A DNA stretch of 33,801 nucleotides from Propionibacteriaceae bacterium (GTDB lineage: Bacteria > Actinomycetota > Actinomycetes > Propionibacteriales > Propionibacteriaceae): positions 1 to 33,801 of the forward strand of contig JAITVA010000310.1 of assembly GCA_031286045.1 (NCBI GenBank), written 5' to 3'. A program made the position numbers and the translations under genes. The notes under the pieces are model-generated. The model saw nothing but the letters and a program-made list of their open reading frames with translations, was not told the DNA's origin and did not search any database. Every line of letters starts with the position of its first letter. The stretch's first letter is position 1. Shown in pieces: positions 1 to 8,368 of the stretch.

Positions 1-1063
1 ACGTCTGCTCCGCCACACCCAAATCACCACGCCGCAAAGCAACCTTCGCCACATTATCAAGACTCACAGACAAGTCACGAGCCGACTCAGGCGTACCCAA
101 CTGCCGATTAAGATCCTCACCTCGGGTTCGCTCGCGGTCGACTAGCCTTCTACTGACATCTAGCCCAATCCCCAAACTATTGGAGTGTCTGAAAATACTG
201 TCGTATGTGCGGAGAGCAAAGCTATCTGCAGCAGGCTGATCAAGACTGGATGCAGCGCCCTCCACTTCATTCACCGCCTCGATGATTAGGCTGTCCACCA
301 AGTCAGTCGACGCCCCGCTGCAACTCTCGACCGCAGCGGAAGCAAGGTTCACAAATAGGAGGCCGATATGCGAGGCGTACCCTTTGATGGTCATATCATG
401 TAGTTGTTGACGCGCACGAATTGGATTGTCGGGGAGGCTGCGATAGATCGCGTTGATGTCGTTGATGGCATTCTTGGCCTCCTGGTCAAACAGCGCCTCC
501 GGAACAACAATAGTGGGAGGTCGCCAGGGTCCAGTAATCTCATGGGTCATCGTGATGGCGTCATCCCAGACTCGCGGCTTGGGCAATTGGGCGGCGACCG
601 ACGGCTCGATCAAACGCGCAAAGCTCACGATTGACCACAAATCAGGAGCACGCAAAATCGCGAAATCTTGAAGATATGGCGGTGCCAGAACAACGCAGGC
701 CCCCCCGCCCAGCAGACGGGTGCGGAGCAAGTTGAGCGTCGCCAGCGCATCCAGGTTCGCGCGTGCAGTCGCGTGAACGAGATCGACCACCAGAACTCCG
801 GCGATAGGGAGATAGCGCGCAGCCCAGGATGAGAAACCCTCCGAATAGCGTTGAGTGTACGACCAACTTTCGGTGCTGGCGAGATTCTTCAGCCGTTGCA
901 TCATCAACAATAGATAGTGTTCAACATAGTCAAACTGGCCGTCAATGAACACAAAGGATACTGAAGGCCGTGACTCAAGCATCGCCAAGTGGTGCGCGAG
1001 GTCTCGCCACACGCAATCAAAACTATCGCGTGTCAGTCTTTGAGGGCTCTTTCCTTTTGTCAC
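1..1063 (-). CDS. TPR-containing STAND-associated protein, partial (3' end beyond window)
   Basis: An open frame starts at a GTG (1063-1061) whose bases overlap the TGA stop of the upstream ATPase gene, and it stays open to base 1, giving about 354 residues. The N-terminal part contains a strand like a Walker B (GVLVVDLVH) and a block resembling 'LN..R..L......VVL.PP.L..F...APDLWS', a pattern I associate with the N-terminal region of bacterial NTPase/TPR (STAND-like) proteins. No Walker A is visible. The visible C-terminal end (RQLGTPESARDLSVSLDNVA, then a KVALRRGDLGVAEQ tail) is a typical tetratricopeptide repeat, and more repeats probably lie outside the window. Translational coupling to the ATPase argues that the two proteins act together. 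A role in defence or signalling is inference. There is no ATG near the start, so ATG-only gene finders would miss this gene. Confidence 0.75.
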   Translation of the reverse strand, partial: MTKGKSPQRLTRDSFDCVWRDLAHHLAMLESRPSVSFVFIDGQFDYVEHYLLLMMQRLKNLASTESWSYTQRYSEGFSSWAARYLPIAGVLVVDLVHATARANLDALATLNLLRTRLLGGGACVVLAPPYLQDFAILRAPDLWSIVSFARLIEPSVAAQLPKPRVWDDAITMTHEITGPWRPPTIVVPEALFDQEAKNAINDINAIYRSLPDNPIRARQQLHDMTIKGYASHIGLLFVNLASAAVESCSGASTDLVDSLIIEAVNEVEGAASSLDQPAADSFALRTYDSIFRHSNSLGIGLDVSRRLVDRERTRGEDLNRQLGTPESARDLSVSLDNVAKVALRRGDLGVAEQT

Positions 1064-2397
1064 TTCGACGCAGACTCATGTGATTCGGAGCTCTCTCTCT
1101 CAATCAGTGGGACAAGGAGAGGGTGCACCCCCATCCAATCTTCACCGTTGCTGTACCGCAGAATCGCTCCGATCGACTGGAGATCCTCGTAGTCGGCCAT
1201 GTCATCGATTCCAGGCTCGTAAGGGGGTTCCCCAGGACTCTGGTGCCGTAGAACCGCGCGCAGGATCTTTCCTCGTTGTGCCGTGATGGTGTCTCCCGTC
1301 ATTCTTCTGCCCGCTTCCCGTGTAGCGAGCAACAGTTGTTCCTCCGTGACCGGGGCCGCATCAGTCATAAGTAAAACTCGCGTCAGCACCTCGAAGAGCG
1401 AACGAAAAAACCCTCCGGAAGCCAGAATGGCCTTCCGCTCAAGATCAGGTGAGGCAAAGAGGGACAGCGAATCCCCGCCAGGTGCTCGCTGTGCAAGAAC
1501 CCGGTGTAGTGCTTCTAGTCCCTCCTCGCACGGAGTTCCATCGCGCTCTTGGGTCTTGACGCAATACAAACGGAAGACCGGCCACGGAACGCGGTCTTGG
1601 ACATAAGCGGGCGCACAATAGACCGTGTGCAGATTGGGAAGTTCAAGGTCGTCACGATCATTGACGAAGACACTAATGACGGAATCTCGCACGGTCGCAT
1701 ACGTGCCTCCCCAACCCCTCCAGTGCTCTAGCGAGTCGATCACCAGAAGCGGAGTTAATGGGGACCTCCCTCGTAACGCAATGGCTGCTTCTGAGATGAG
1801 TGCATGCAATTCAGCACGCACCGTTGCTCGGTTCTGCCTCATCGCTCGCTCGACTATTTCACGCTGGCTTGGGTCGATATCAATGAAAGAAGGCAACTCA
1901 AAGGACATCGGGCCGACTGACACCGACCCAGACCCCAGTCGGTCAGGAAGGGCGAGATGGATTCGGTCAAAAGACTTCTTAAGCCGCGACCACCACGTCT
2001 GTGCGCCAATTGATTCCACCGGCACCTGCTGGACAACTTCCCTCAAGAATGCAGCGGCGATACTAGGCAGCAGCAGCCCAGGCGACAACGGCTGAGCCGG
2101 AGAAAGTAGGCTTTCCATGTCGATTCGCACATAGGCGCGACCATGCGCCATCGCGTCTCTGCCCAGCTTGATCAATTCAGTGCTTTTGCCGCTTCCTCGT
2201 GGGCCACACAACACCTGCGTGGTACTTGTCCCTGCTGAACGCTGGATGACACGTGACATCTGAGAGTCGGCAGACTCTTCCCCTCGAACACTAGAGTCAT
2301 CAATGTCTACAAAGTACTTTAGGTCTGGATCCGATTGCGCTGTGGCCGCAGCGGCGACGCTCTGGTAAAACTGAGTCACATACTTCTCATCAAGCAT
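1060..2397 (-). CDS. P-loop ATPase (AAA/STAND-like), partner of downstream TPR gene
   Basis: This 445-residue protein has a Walker A at residues 65-73 (GPRGSGKST) preceded by a hydrophobic strand, and a Walker B at about 217-221 (LLVID) followed by SLEHW. The rest is helical without membrane segments or a signal peptide, so it is cytosolic. The N-terminal LDEKYVTQFYQSV segment resembles the leader of unassigned bacterial ATPases that sit beside TPR proteins. Its stop overlaps the GTG start of the next gene, so the two are co-translated. A TATGCT box lies six bases before the ATG, suggesting a leaderless transcript. The exact family (KAP-like, ORC/CDC6-like or STAND) cannot be fixed from reading alone. 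Function is unknown; a nucleotide-driven switch in a conflict system is the favoured inference. Confidence 0.8.
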   Translation of the reverse strand: MLDEKYVTQFYQSVAAAATAQSDPDLKYFVDIDDSSVRGEESADSQMSRVIQRSAGTSTTQVLCGPRGSGKSTELIKLGRDAMAHGRAYVRIDMESLLSPAQPLSPGLLLPSIAAAFLREVVQQVPVESIGAQTWWSRLKKSFDRIHLALPDRLGSGSVSVGPMSFELPSFIDIDPSQREIVERAMRQNRATVRAELHALISEAAIALRGRSPLTPLLVIDSLEHWRGWGGTYATVRDSVISVFVNDRDDLELPNLHTVYCAPAYVQDRVPWPVFRLYCVKTQERDGTPCEEGLEALHRVLAQRAPGGDSLSLFASPDLERKAILASGGFFRSLFEVLTRVLLMTDAAPVTEEQLLLATREAGRRMTGDTITAQRGKILRAVLRHQSPGEPPYEPGIDDMADYEDLQSIGAILRYSNGEDWMGVHPLLVPLIERESSESHESASK

Positions 2398-2409
2398 GCC
2401 AAAAGCATA
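2398..2409 (-). promoter_or_regulatory. Leaderless-type -10 box of the ATPase/TPR pair
   Basis: On the minus strand TATGCT is followed by six bases (TTTGGC) and then ATG, which would place the transcription start on the initiation codon. No good -35 is seen, and no Shine-Dalgarno sequence precedes the ATG. Confidence 0.5.
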
Positions 2410-2535
2410 CCGTCCCAGCTAACTCAAAGTTGAGAATCCAGCGAGCATCGCACGAAAGAGGAAGCTAAGTGTTCGCTTCGTCTTTCTCGCGCAAAACATC
2501 CCTGAAACTGCGCAGTCGCTCGCCTGTTCAGACCA

Positions 2536-3876
2536 TCAGTGCTCTGCCTTGTGGCTGCGGGCGGCGAACTCATCTTCCTCGTACTGCCCCGACGATGAAC
2601 TCGGACTGGCTGGCTCGTCGAAGTCAGTGCCGCGCCACTTAGCGATCGACCTCATGAGGTGATACATCACGATGGCTCCGATCGAGCCGACGGCGATGCC
2701 ACCGAAGCTGGCCTCACCGATGTTGAAGGAGAAATCGCCGATCCCGGCGATCAACGCGACGGCGGCTGTGAAGAGGTTGATGGGTGAAGAGAAGTTGACG
2801 TGATTCTCAACCCAGATGCGCGCCCCCAACATGCCGATCATGCCGTAAAGCACGGTGCCCGCGCCGCCAAGCACACCGATGGGGATGGTGTTGATCAGCG
2901 CGCCGAATTTGGGGATGAGCGACAGTAGCAGGGCGAAGGCGCCAGCCACCCAGTAGACCGCCGTGGAGTAGATCCTGGTCGCCGCCATCACGCCGATATT
3001 CTCGGCATAGGTCGTCGTTCCCGACCCACCGCCAGCGCCGGCGAAGATCGTGGCCACGCCATCAGCCAACAACGCCCGGCCCATCAGCGGGTTCATGTCC
3101 TTGCCAGTCATCAGGGCGACAGACTTGACGTGGCCGACGTTCTCAGCGATCAAGACCAGGATGACGGGCAGAAACAGGCCGAGGACCGACCAGTCGACCT
3201 GTGGAGTCTGGAAATGCGGGAACCCGATCCAAGCGGCCTGACGCACTGGCTCAAAGTCGACCTGACCTTGGGCGAGCGCCGCGATGTAACCGATGATGAC
3301 CCCGATCAGGATCGACAGCCGACCGATCATTCCGCGGAAGATAACTGTGACAAGCAAGATCGCGACGATGGTGATCAGGGCCGTCCATTTGGCCGCCTTG
3401 ACGTTGTTCCAGGCGGCGGGCGCCAGATTGAATCCGATCAGCATGACGATCGTGCCGACCACGACCGAGGGCATGAGCTTCTCGATCCACCCCGCCCCCG
3501 CGACATGGACGACCAAACCAACCAGCGCCAGCAGCACACCGGCACAGACCACACCGAACAAGGCCGTTCCAAAAGAGCCCCCATCGGAGGCGACGGCGGC
3601 AGTGATCGGGGCGATGAAGGCGAAGGACGAACCCAGGTAGCTCGGCAACTTGTTGCCCGTGATGATCAGGAACAGGATTGTGCCGATGGCGGAGAAGAAC
3701 AGTGTGGTGGCCGGAGGGAACCCAGTCAGCAGCGGCACCAGGAAGGTCGAACCGAACATGGCGATGACGTGTTGCGCGCCAAAGCCGATCGTCCGTGGCC
3801 AACTGAGTCGCTCCGACGGGTCGACGACATCTCCAGGTTTGATGGATCCGTCGCCGTGCAAGGTCCAGATGGCCAT
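2536..3876 (-). CDS. uraA: NCS2-family uracil/xanthine permease
   Basis: This 446-residue membrane protein of the nucleobase-cation symporter-2 family would import uracil (or xanthine/uric acid) with protons across the plasma membrane. Family signs are the N-terminal FGAQHVIAMFGSTFLVPLLTG segment, the AENVGHVKS motif in the middle that carries the substrate-binding glutamate, and the later TTTYAENIGV motif preceded by a glycine-rich loop. About 14 hydrophobic segments alternate through the chain, and the tail is charged and cytosolic (EEDEFAARSHKAEH). The start is supported by an AAGGAG box seven bases upstream of the ATG. It is monocistronic: the upstream neighbour is a divergent toxin-antitoxin operon and the downstream side is a 138-base gap. 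Uracil is favoured over xanthine by overall similarity to UraA/PyrP, but specificity is not proven. Confidence 0.9.
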   Translation of the reverse strand: MAIWTLHGDGSIKPGDVVDPSERLSWPRTIGFGAQHVIAMFGSTFLVPLLTGFPPATTLFFSAIGTILFLIITGNKLPSYLGSSFAFIAPITAAVASDGGSFGTALFGVVCAGVLLALVGLVVHVAGAGWIEKLMPSVVVGTIVMLIGFNLAPAAWNNVKAAKWTALITIVAILLVTVIFRGMIGRLSILIGVIIGYIAALAQGQVDFEPVRQAAWIGFPHFQTPQVDWSVLGLFLPVILVLIAENVGHVKSVALMTGKDMNPLMGRALLADGVATIFAGAGGGSGTTTYAENIGVMAATRIYSTAVYWVAGAFALLLSLIPKFGALINTIPIGVLGGAGTVLYGMIGMLGARIWVENHVNFSSPINLFTAAVALIAGIGDFSFNIGEASFGGIAVGSIGAIVMYHLMRSIAKWRGTDFDEPASPSSSSGQYEEDEFAARSHKAEH

Positions 3877-4167
3877 GGCAGCTCCTTCGTTCGCAGGGAA
3901 GCGCCCATGACCGTCGTGTCGCCTGTTGGCACACGGTCGAGCATCGGCTCCTCAGGTTCTGGGGGAACTCTAGAGCAGAGCTCCGACATTTTTGACGCGG
4001 CTGAGACGCGCCATTTTCGTGGCATCGGGTCCGACTATGATTAGGTTCTGATTTTCCTCATGACGGCGGCGACCCTACAACTTCTCTATCGCCAACGCAG
4101 CGACTGCACCAGGGGCCTCACCCACGGTCTTCTCATCGCGAAACGGGCGCCATTGCTAACCCAGATA

Positions 4168-4179
4168 TATACTGAGGTT
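4168..4179 (+). promoter_or_regulatory. Leaderless-type promoter of the relBE-like operon
   Basis: TATACT (4168-4173) is followed by six bases and the ATG at 4180, so transcription should begin at or next to the start codon. A GAGG lies only two bases from the ATG, too close to be a normal ribosome site, which fits leaderless initiation. Confidence 0.55.
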
Positions 4180-4485
4180 ATGTCAACCACCGTGATGAAC
4201 GTGAAAGTGGATGTCGACCTCAAGCGCGAGGCCCAATCACTCGCCAGAAGCCTAGGTATTCCTCTCAGCGCTGTCGTGTCGAGTTCTCTCAAGGCATTCG
4301 TCGCGGCCAGAGAAATCACCTTCCGGGACGATGAACGTCTCGCCCCGTCAGTTGAAGCAGAGCTCCTGCAAATGTCGGCGGACGCGCAAGCCGGTCAGTG
4401 GGACGACTTCTCGCCTAGTTTCGACAATAGCCACGAGGCCATCGCCTGGCTTCAAAGCGCTGTGGAGTCCGAGACCACCGCATGA
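4180..4485 (+). CDS. RelB/DinJ-type antitoxin
   Basis: This is the antitoxin of a type II toxin-antitoxin pair, about 101 residues from the ATG at 4180. The N-terminal half (NVKVDVDLKREAQSLARSLG followed by IPLSAVVSSSLKAFV) is a ribbon-helix-helix DNA-binding domain of the RelB/DinJ family, which binds its own promoter as a dimer. The acidic C-terminal half (residues about 50-101) would wrap around and neutralise the toxin. The frame can be extended upstream to 4060, but the TATACT box directly before 4180 and the family start pattern favour 4180; ATG 4195 is a weaker alternative. Its TGA overlaps the toxin ATG (ATGA at 4482-4485), so synthesis of the two proteins is coupled, as is usual for such pairs. 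Confidence 0.85.
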   Translation: MSTTVMNVKVDVDLKREAQSLARSLGIPLSAVVSSSLKAFVAAREITFRDDERLAPSVEAELLQMSADAQAGQWDDFSPSFDNSHEAIAWLQSAVESETTA

Positions 4486-4742
4486 ACGTGCGCTTCTCCA
4501 AACGTCTCGTCAAACAACTCGCGAAGCTATCCAAACGAATCCAAGCCACGACCTACACCCGAATTGACCTGATGCTGGCCAACCCAGACGACCCCATCCT
4601 GCGCCGCCACCGCCTCAAAGGCCATCTCCACCACCTCTGGAGCATCGACATCACCAGCGATGTTCGAGCCCTCTACGAAACCATCGGCGACGACGCCATC
4701 ATCTACCAGCTCATCGGCACTCACTCAGAACTATATAGGTAG
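4482..4742 (+). CDS. RelE/YafQ-type toxin (mRNA interferase)
   Basis: This 86-residue basic protein has the RelE/ParE fold pattern: an N-terminal F-S-K-R-L-V-K-Q-L helix region, a central HRLKGHLHHLWSIDIT strand, VRALYE, and the C-terminal IGTHSELYR signature. The conserved His in the THSELY end and the basic surface fit the YafQ branch, whose members cut mRNA in the ribosomal A site. It starts inside the stop codon of the antitoxin gene. The length is complete for the family and no damage is seen. Whether it cuts mRNA or poisons gyrase (ParE) cannot be settled from sequence reading; the YafQ-like ending favours RNase activity. Confidence 0.85.
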   Translation: MNVRFSKRLVKQLAKLSKRIQATTYTRIDLMLANPDDPILRRHRLKGHLHHLWSIDITSDVRALYETIGDDAIIYQLIGTHSELYR

Positions 4743-5293
4743 TGCGCACTGAGAACGAGCGCGCGGGTTATCCGTCTCTACCGCAGTGGCTGTGTGGCGC
4801 GTCAAGCGGGAGTGCAGTGCCGTGAGTAAAGTAGCCCGGTCTCCACGACGGTGACATGGATAAGGCCTTGTCCAAGGTCGGGGTGACACAACTGGGCAAA
4901 GAGTGAGTCTTCAAGCGGCCATAGTCATACTTTGGCCTAGTTGTGTCACCGAAACCACTGGAAACGGCGACACAACTAGGTCAATGTATGCATCTGGAGG
5001 TACGAAAGGACATACTTTGCCCAGTTGCCGCCAGTTGCCATCAAGAGCCGTCTTGCTGACGGCACCGAATCGCGTCACTCGGGTGTCAGGTCGCGTCACT
5101 CGAGACGTCGAGTCGCCCACCCCTCAGCCATCCCCCACCAGCGTCAAAGCCACGACAGCGACATGGACAACCCTTACGAGCGCCAGGAACACAGTACGGG
5201 TCGCAGGAGAAACGCCAACTCGTTCTCAAACCGGCTCTTGGGTGTGGTCGACACAGTGGCCGTCGCCGACCACACCCATAGAAAACCACTGAA
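4743..5293. other. Gene-free 551-base stretch with short repeats
   Basis: No ORF here looks coding on either strand: the candidates have no family pattern and skewed composition. The left half holds several copies of a GTGACACAACT(A/G)GG-type motif in both orientations. The right half has two closely spaced copies of CGCGTCACTCG (about 5071-5102). The stretch lies between a toxin-antitoxin operon and the 3' end of the GH31 gene, so it may be a scar of past insertion. Confidence 0.6.
4883..5030. repeat. Cluster of short inverted/direct repeats (GACACAACT-GGGCAAAG family)
   Basis: One copy reads GTGACACAACTGGGCAAAG at 4883-4901. Its inverted copy is CTTTGGCCTAGTTGTGTCAC at 4930-4949. A direct copy GACACAACTAGGTCAA is at 4969-4984, and a degenerate inverted copy beginning CATACTTTGCCCAGTTGCC is at 5011-5029. 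The segments at 4926 and 5011 share CATACTTTG-CC-AGTTG. Copies of the same motif recur at 32722-32784. The origin is unknown; a small palindromic element or protein-binding site array is possible. Confidence 0.7.
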
Positions 5294-8185
5294 TCAGAAG
5301 GCTCCGAAAGTCGTGCCTGCGTCACCATGCTCTGGAGTGATGAGGATGTTGTTCCCGCCGGGCTCCCACGCGTCCACGGTATCGGGGAAACCAGTCTCGC
5401 CCCGCTTGACACATTTCCACTCGATGGCAGACGACGGCGGCAACCCCTCGATCACCCCAGTCCACGTGGGATATGCGCTGGGTTCAAGCTTGACCGCACT
5501 CGCTGCCGACCAGTTCCCCAGTTGTGGCGCACTTCCCACCACATAGACAGATTGACCGAAAGTGGTATTTCCATTCTCACAGGTGAACCGGGCCTGCACT
5601 GGAAGCTGATCAAGCGCGAACGCGAATGATTTCTCCAGATCAACGGACGAAGGATCCGCCTTAGCGACAATCACGCCACTGCCGGCGTTGTACCATCCAC
5701 TGCTAGCCAGATCAAAGCCTGTCTTATTCGGGTACTTCGTCAGAGTGACCCCGCCCAATGTCACCTGGGAGGCCTGACTCCCACCAGTCACCAACTCAAC
5801 CACAGTCGCCCGCGAAGTCGGCGCACCAGCGTAAGCGCCTGAGGCCGAACCCACTGTGACTGTCGCCGTATCCCCGGTCAGAATCTGACTGATATCTGTC
5901 GTTCGCACCGCCCCAGACTGATAGGCCGTGGTCGCCCCATCATCCTCGTAAAGCGTGAAACTGCTCGAGTTGTCGTCGGCGTAGACAGTGGCGATGAGCT
6001 CATCATGAACGGAGCCATCCGTTCGATGGCCAGCAATGTCTTTGGTTCCAGCATCCACGAACGCCTTGGGAATGATGGCGCCCGCTCGAGCATATGCTGG
6101 GAGCGTGAACACCCCGTTACGCCAGACGGGAACATCCCTGATCCACTGACCCGAACTCTCAATGCGCTCATTGGTGTGGATGTCGATCCACGATCCCACC
6201 GGTAGATAGACGTCCCGCGATCGCTCCGCCTGACCGGCCACGATAGCAATCAACAGATCCCGACCAAGCATCTTCTCATGACCCATTTCCCTGACTTCAG
6301 GGTCGTCTTGGTAGTAGTAGACCAGGGGTGGCGCCAGTGGTTCACCGAACTGGTTGGCACGATGGGCCAGTGAGTAGTAGTACGGAGCCAACTCATAGCG
6401 ACGCAACAAATTCTCGCGATTGCTCGCCTGATCACCGATCTTATCCGGTGTCGTCTCGAAACAGTTGCAGAGGTTTTCCGTGTGGGGCCGAATCGGAGTG
6501 TCGAACCAGGCACTGTCCGCGAACCACTGGGTGTACAACTCATCAAGATCACTGTCCAGCATTTCTCGCCGGAAACCACCGATATCGGACCCGTAGTAGT
6601 CGACGCCAGACATAGACATATGCATCTGAGCGTTCTGCTGGCTGGCCAGAGCCTTCATCGTCGAGCCTATATCAGCGGACCACATCGCCGCCCCAGTCCG
6701 CTGGATGCCAGCGGCGCCAGTTCTGGTGAGCAAGAATGGTCTGACGGTCTCCGAGTTGCGCTCATATCCGTCAGCGACGCTCTCCGCCCACAGAAGGCCA
6801 TAGACATTATGGTAGTCGGCATGCGCGTGCTTGCCTGGAAGGACGCCCGCTGTCCAATCTGCCTCGTCGTACATCTCCGGTTCACCCAGATCGAGCCAGT
6901 GGCCGAGCACCCCCTCGTCCACCAGGTGCTGGCGCTGCTCATCATGCCAAACCGCTCCTGCGGCCGGCTGTGTCCAGTCGATCATGCCACCCTTGCCCCA
7001 CCAAGGGTTGCCAGTCAGATAGACCGGCGCACACGTCGGACAGCCCGCTCGAACCAAGTAGCCGCTGGCTGCCATGGCCGCATGCTCAGGGAGGTTCTGC
7101 CCGACATAGGACTCCTCAATCGGAATGATGCCCACTCCGTCTTCGGCATAATCGGCGAGTTTGGCTGCTGGATTCGGAAAAGCCCGAATGTCCCAATCGA
7201 TACTACCCATGGCCGTGTCATCTGAGTTGGCAGTCACCCCACCAAACCACTGCACGTCGAGCATCGCTCCATCCACCGGAAAGGCTGACTCCCGTAGCCC
7301 TGCGATAGTGGAGTCCAACTCCGCCCAGTTGTCGAAGCCGAACTCCGAAGCCCACAGGCCAAAAGCCTTCATCGGTGGCACCGGTGGCAATCCGGTCAGT
7401 TCCATGTAGTCCTGACGCAGATCCGGCAGGTCTTCCCCAGACATGACGTACCAGCGGAGTTGATCGCCCCAGGTGCGCATGGTCCACGGATCCCCGGTCA
7501 GATTCCACTCCTGTTTGTAAATCTGGTCGACAAACAACCCATAGTTCGCATGGTTCGCGCCGACTGCGAACAAGACAGGAATTTGGGCATTGCCGACGGG
7601 GCCATTCTCATTGTCGTAGGTCATCGCATTGCCATAGTTGCCGCCTGGGCTTCGAACTCGTCCCACCCAATCGCCGTCGGCACTGCCACCAGTGAAAAAC
7701 TGTTGCCCTAAGCCATAGGCGTTCTCCATTGATCCCTGACTGATGTTGAGGCCTTTCCAACCCTGAGAAAGATCAGCCGGACAAACCTCATGAAGGCGCA
7801 GTTCGGGCATTCGAGTCGTGTCGGTGACGGTGACGCAAAGACTAGTCTGATCAACCCCGATCCGCAGATCAGCAGTCTCCACAGTCGAACCAAAGACCCG
7901 GTACACGCTCGGCCCCAGGTAATCAGTCTTCTCCACCTGGGCGGTGGTGAACAGCGGATCATTAGTCCCAGGGGATGTTCCAGCTCCAGCCACCTCAAAG
8001 TGAACAAGGTCGTCGTCGAGCACCTCCACAATAAGATAACTAGAACCGAGCAGGTATTGAGTCCTCTGAATCCCAAGCGGAGACGCCGCACTGGCTTCGA
8101 TCCGCGTCAAAGCGACACACGTTGCCGGCATAGTCAAAGCTGCGATCGCCACAATCAAAGGACGACGTAATCGCGAAGTAAACAT
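5294..8185 (-). CDS. ctsZ: Secreted GH31 enzyme with CBM20, candidate 6-alpha-glucosyltransferase
   Basis: This is a 963-residue exported glycoside hydrolase family 31 protein. A Sec signal peptide covers about residues 1-33 (RLRR, hydrophobic core, ASA). The GH31 beta-sandwich and (beta/alpha)8 barrel span roughly 40-790. The nucleophile is Asp432 in HWLDLGEPE and the likely acid/base is Asp505 in WSADIG. The last ~105 residues are a CBM20 starch-binding domain (VYVVGSAPQLGNW, later EWKCVKR). In characterised CNN loci a GH31 6-alpha-glucosyltransferase adds a 1,6-linked glucose to the non-reducing end of maltodextrins and works with a 3-alpha-isomaltosyltransferase. The neighbouring CBM35 GH31 and the import genes make this role the best fit. 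A plain secreted alpha-glucosidase is the alternative. The start is supported by GAAAGG upstream of the ATG. There is no cell-wall anchor. Confidence 0.72.
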   Translation of the reverse strand: MFTSRLRRPLIVAIAALTMPATCVALTRIEASAASPLGIQRTQYLLGSSYLIVEVLDDDLVHFEVAGAGTSPGTNDPLFTTAQVEKTDYLGPSVYRVFGSTVETADLRIGVDQTSLCVTVTDTTRMPELRLHEVCPADLSQGWKGLNISQGSMENAYGLGQQFFTGGSADGDWVGRVRSPGGNYGNAMTYDNENGPVGNAQIPVLFAVGANHANYGLFVDQIYKQEWNLTGDPWTMRTWGDQLRWYVMSGEDLPDLRQDYMELTGLPPVPPMKAFGLWASEFGFDNWAELDSTIAGLRESAFPVDGAMLDVQWFGGVTANSDDTAMGSIDWDIRAFPNPAAKLADYAEDGVGIIPIEESYVGQNLPEHAAMAASGYLVRAGCPTCAPVYLTGNPWWGKGGMIDWTQPAAGAVWHDEQRQHLVDEGVLGHWLDLGEPEMYDEADWTAGVLPGKHAHADYHNVYGLLWAESVADGYERNSETVRPFLLTRTGAAGIQRTGAAMWSADIGSTMKALASQQNAQMHMSMSGVDYYGSDIGGFRREMLDSDLDELYTQWFADSAWFDTPIRPHTENLCNCFETTPDKIGDQASNRENLLRRYELAPYYYSLAHRANQFGEPLAPPLVYYYQDDPEVREMGHEKMLGRDLLIAIVAGQAERSRDVYLPVGSWIDIHTNERIESSGQWIRDVPVWRNGVFTLPAYARAGAIIPKAFVDAGTKDIAGHRTDGSVHDELIATVYADDNSSSFTLYEDDGATTAYQSGAVRTTDISQILTGDTATVTVGSASGAYAGAPTSRATVVELVTGGSQASQVTLGGVTLTKYPNKTGFDLASSGWYNAGSGVIVAKADPSSVDLEKSFAFALDQLPVQARFTCENGNTTFGQSVYVVGSAPQLGNWSAASAVKLEPSAYPTWTGVIEGLPPSSAIEWKCVKRGETGFPDTVDAWEPGGNNILITPEHGDAGTTFGAF

Positions 8186-8207
8186 GTCAAGCCTTTCGTA
8201 AGGACTG

Positions 8208-8280
8208 GGCGGACCAAAGGCTCCGCCCCGGGCAATTCTGAGTAGGAGGCGAGGCCAAGAACCTTGTTGCGTCTCGCCTC
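8208..8280 (-). promoter_or_regulatory. Two hairpins in the leader of the CBM20 GH31 gene
   Basis: Perfect 6-base arms at 8208-8213/8222-8227 enclose an 8-base loop. Perfect 8-base arms at 8246-8253/8273-8280 enclose a 19-base loop. Both lie between the upstream gene's terminator-like hairpin and the start codon, so they would sit in the 5' leader or intercistronic RNA. The role is not known. Confidence 0.45.
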
Positions 8281-8298
8281 GCTCATTGATCTTGTGAT

Positions 8299-8340
8299 GA
8301 GGCTTCGGGTGGCCGGATGAACCAGTCCACCCGAAGCCTC
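8299..8340 (-). terminator. Strong hairpin after the CBM35 GH31 gene
   Basis: Fourteen-base perfect arms (8299-8312 and 8327-8340) enclose a 14-base loop, starting 29 bases after the stop of the upstream GH31 gene. There is no T-tract after it, which is common for actinobacterial terminators. It could end transcription or set the relative level of the two secreted enzymes. Confidence 0.65.
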
Positions 8341-8368
8341 GGCAGCAGCGCCATTCTGGGGAGCACCA

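Noticed and set aside
3130-4044. A 304-codon plus-strand frame rich in Asp, Arg and Gln
   Set aside because: It is the antisense shadow of the uracil permease; the composition reflects the complement of hydrophobic codons.
4060-4179. Upstream extension of the antitoxin frame
   Set aside because: The extra 40 residues lack family similarity, and the promoter box lies inside them.
5025-5546. A 173-codon plus-strand frame in the repeat region
   Set aside because: It starts in non-coding repeats and runs antisense into the GH31 3' end, with no family pattern.
8208-8280. Leader hairpins as a known riboswitch
   Set aside because: They are simple stem-loops without the conserved core of any riboswitch class I know.
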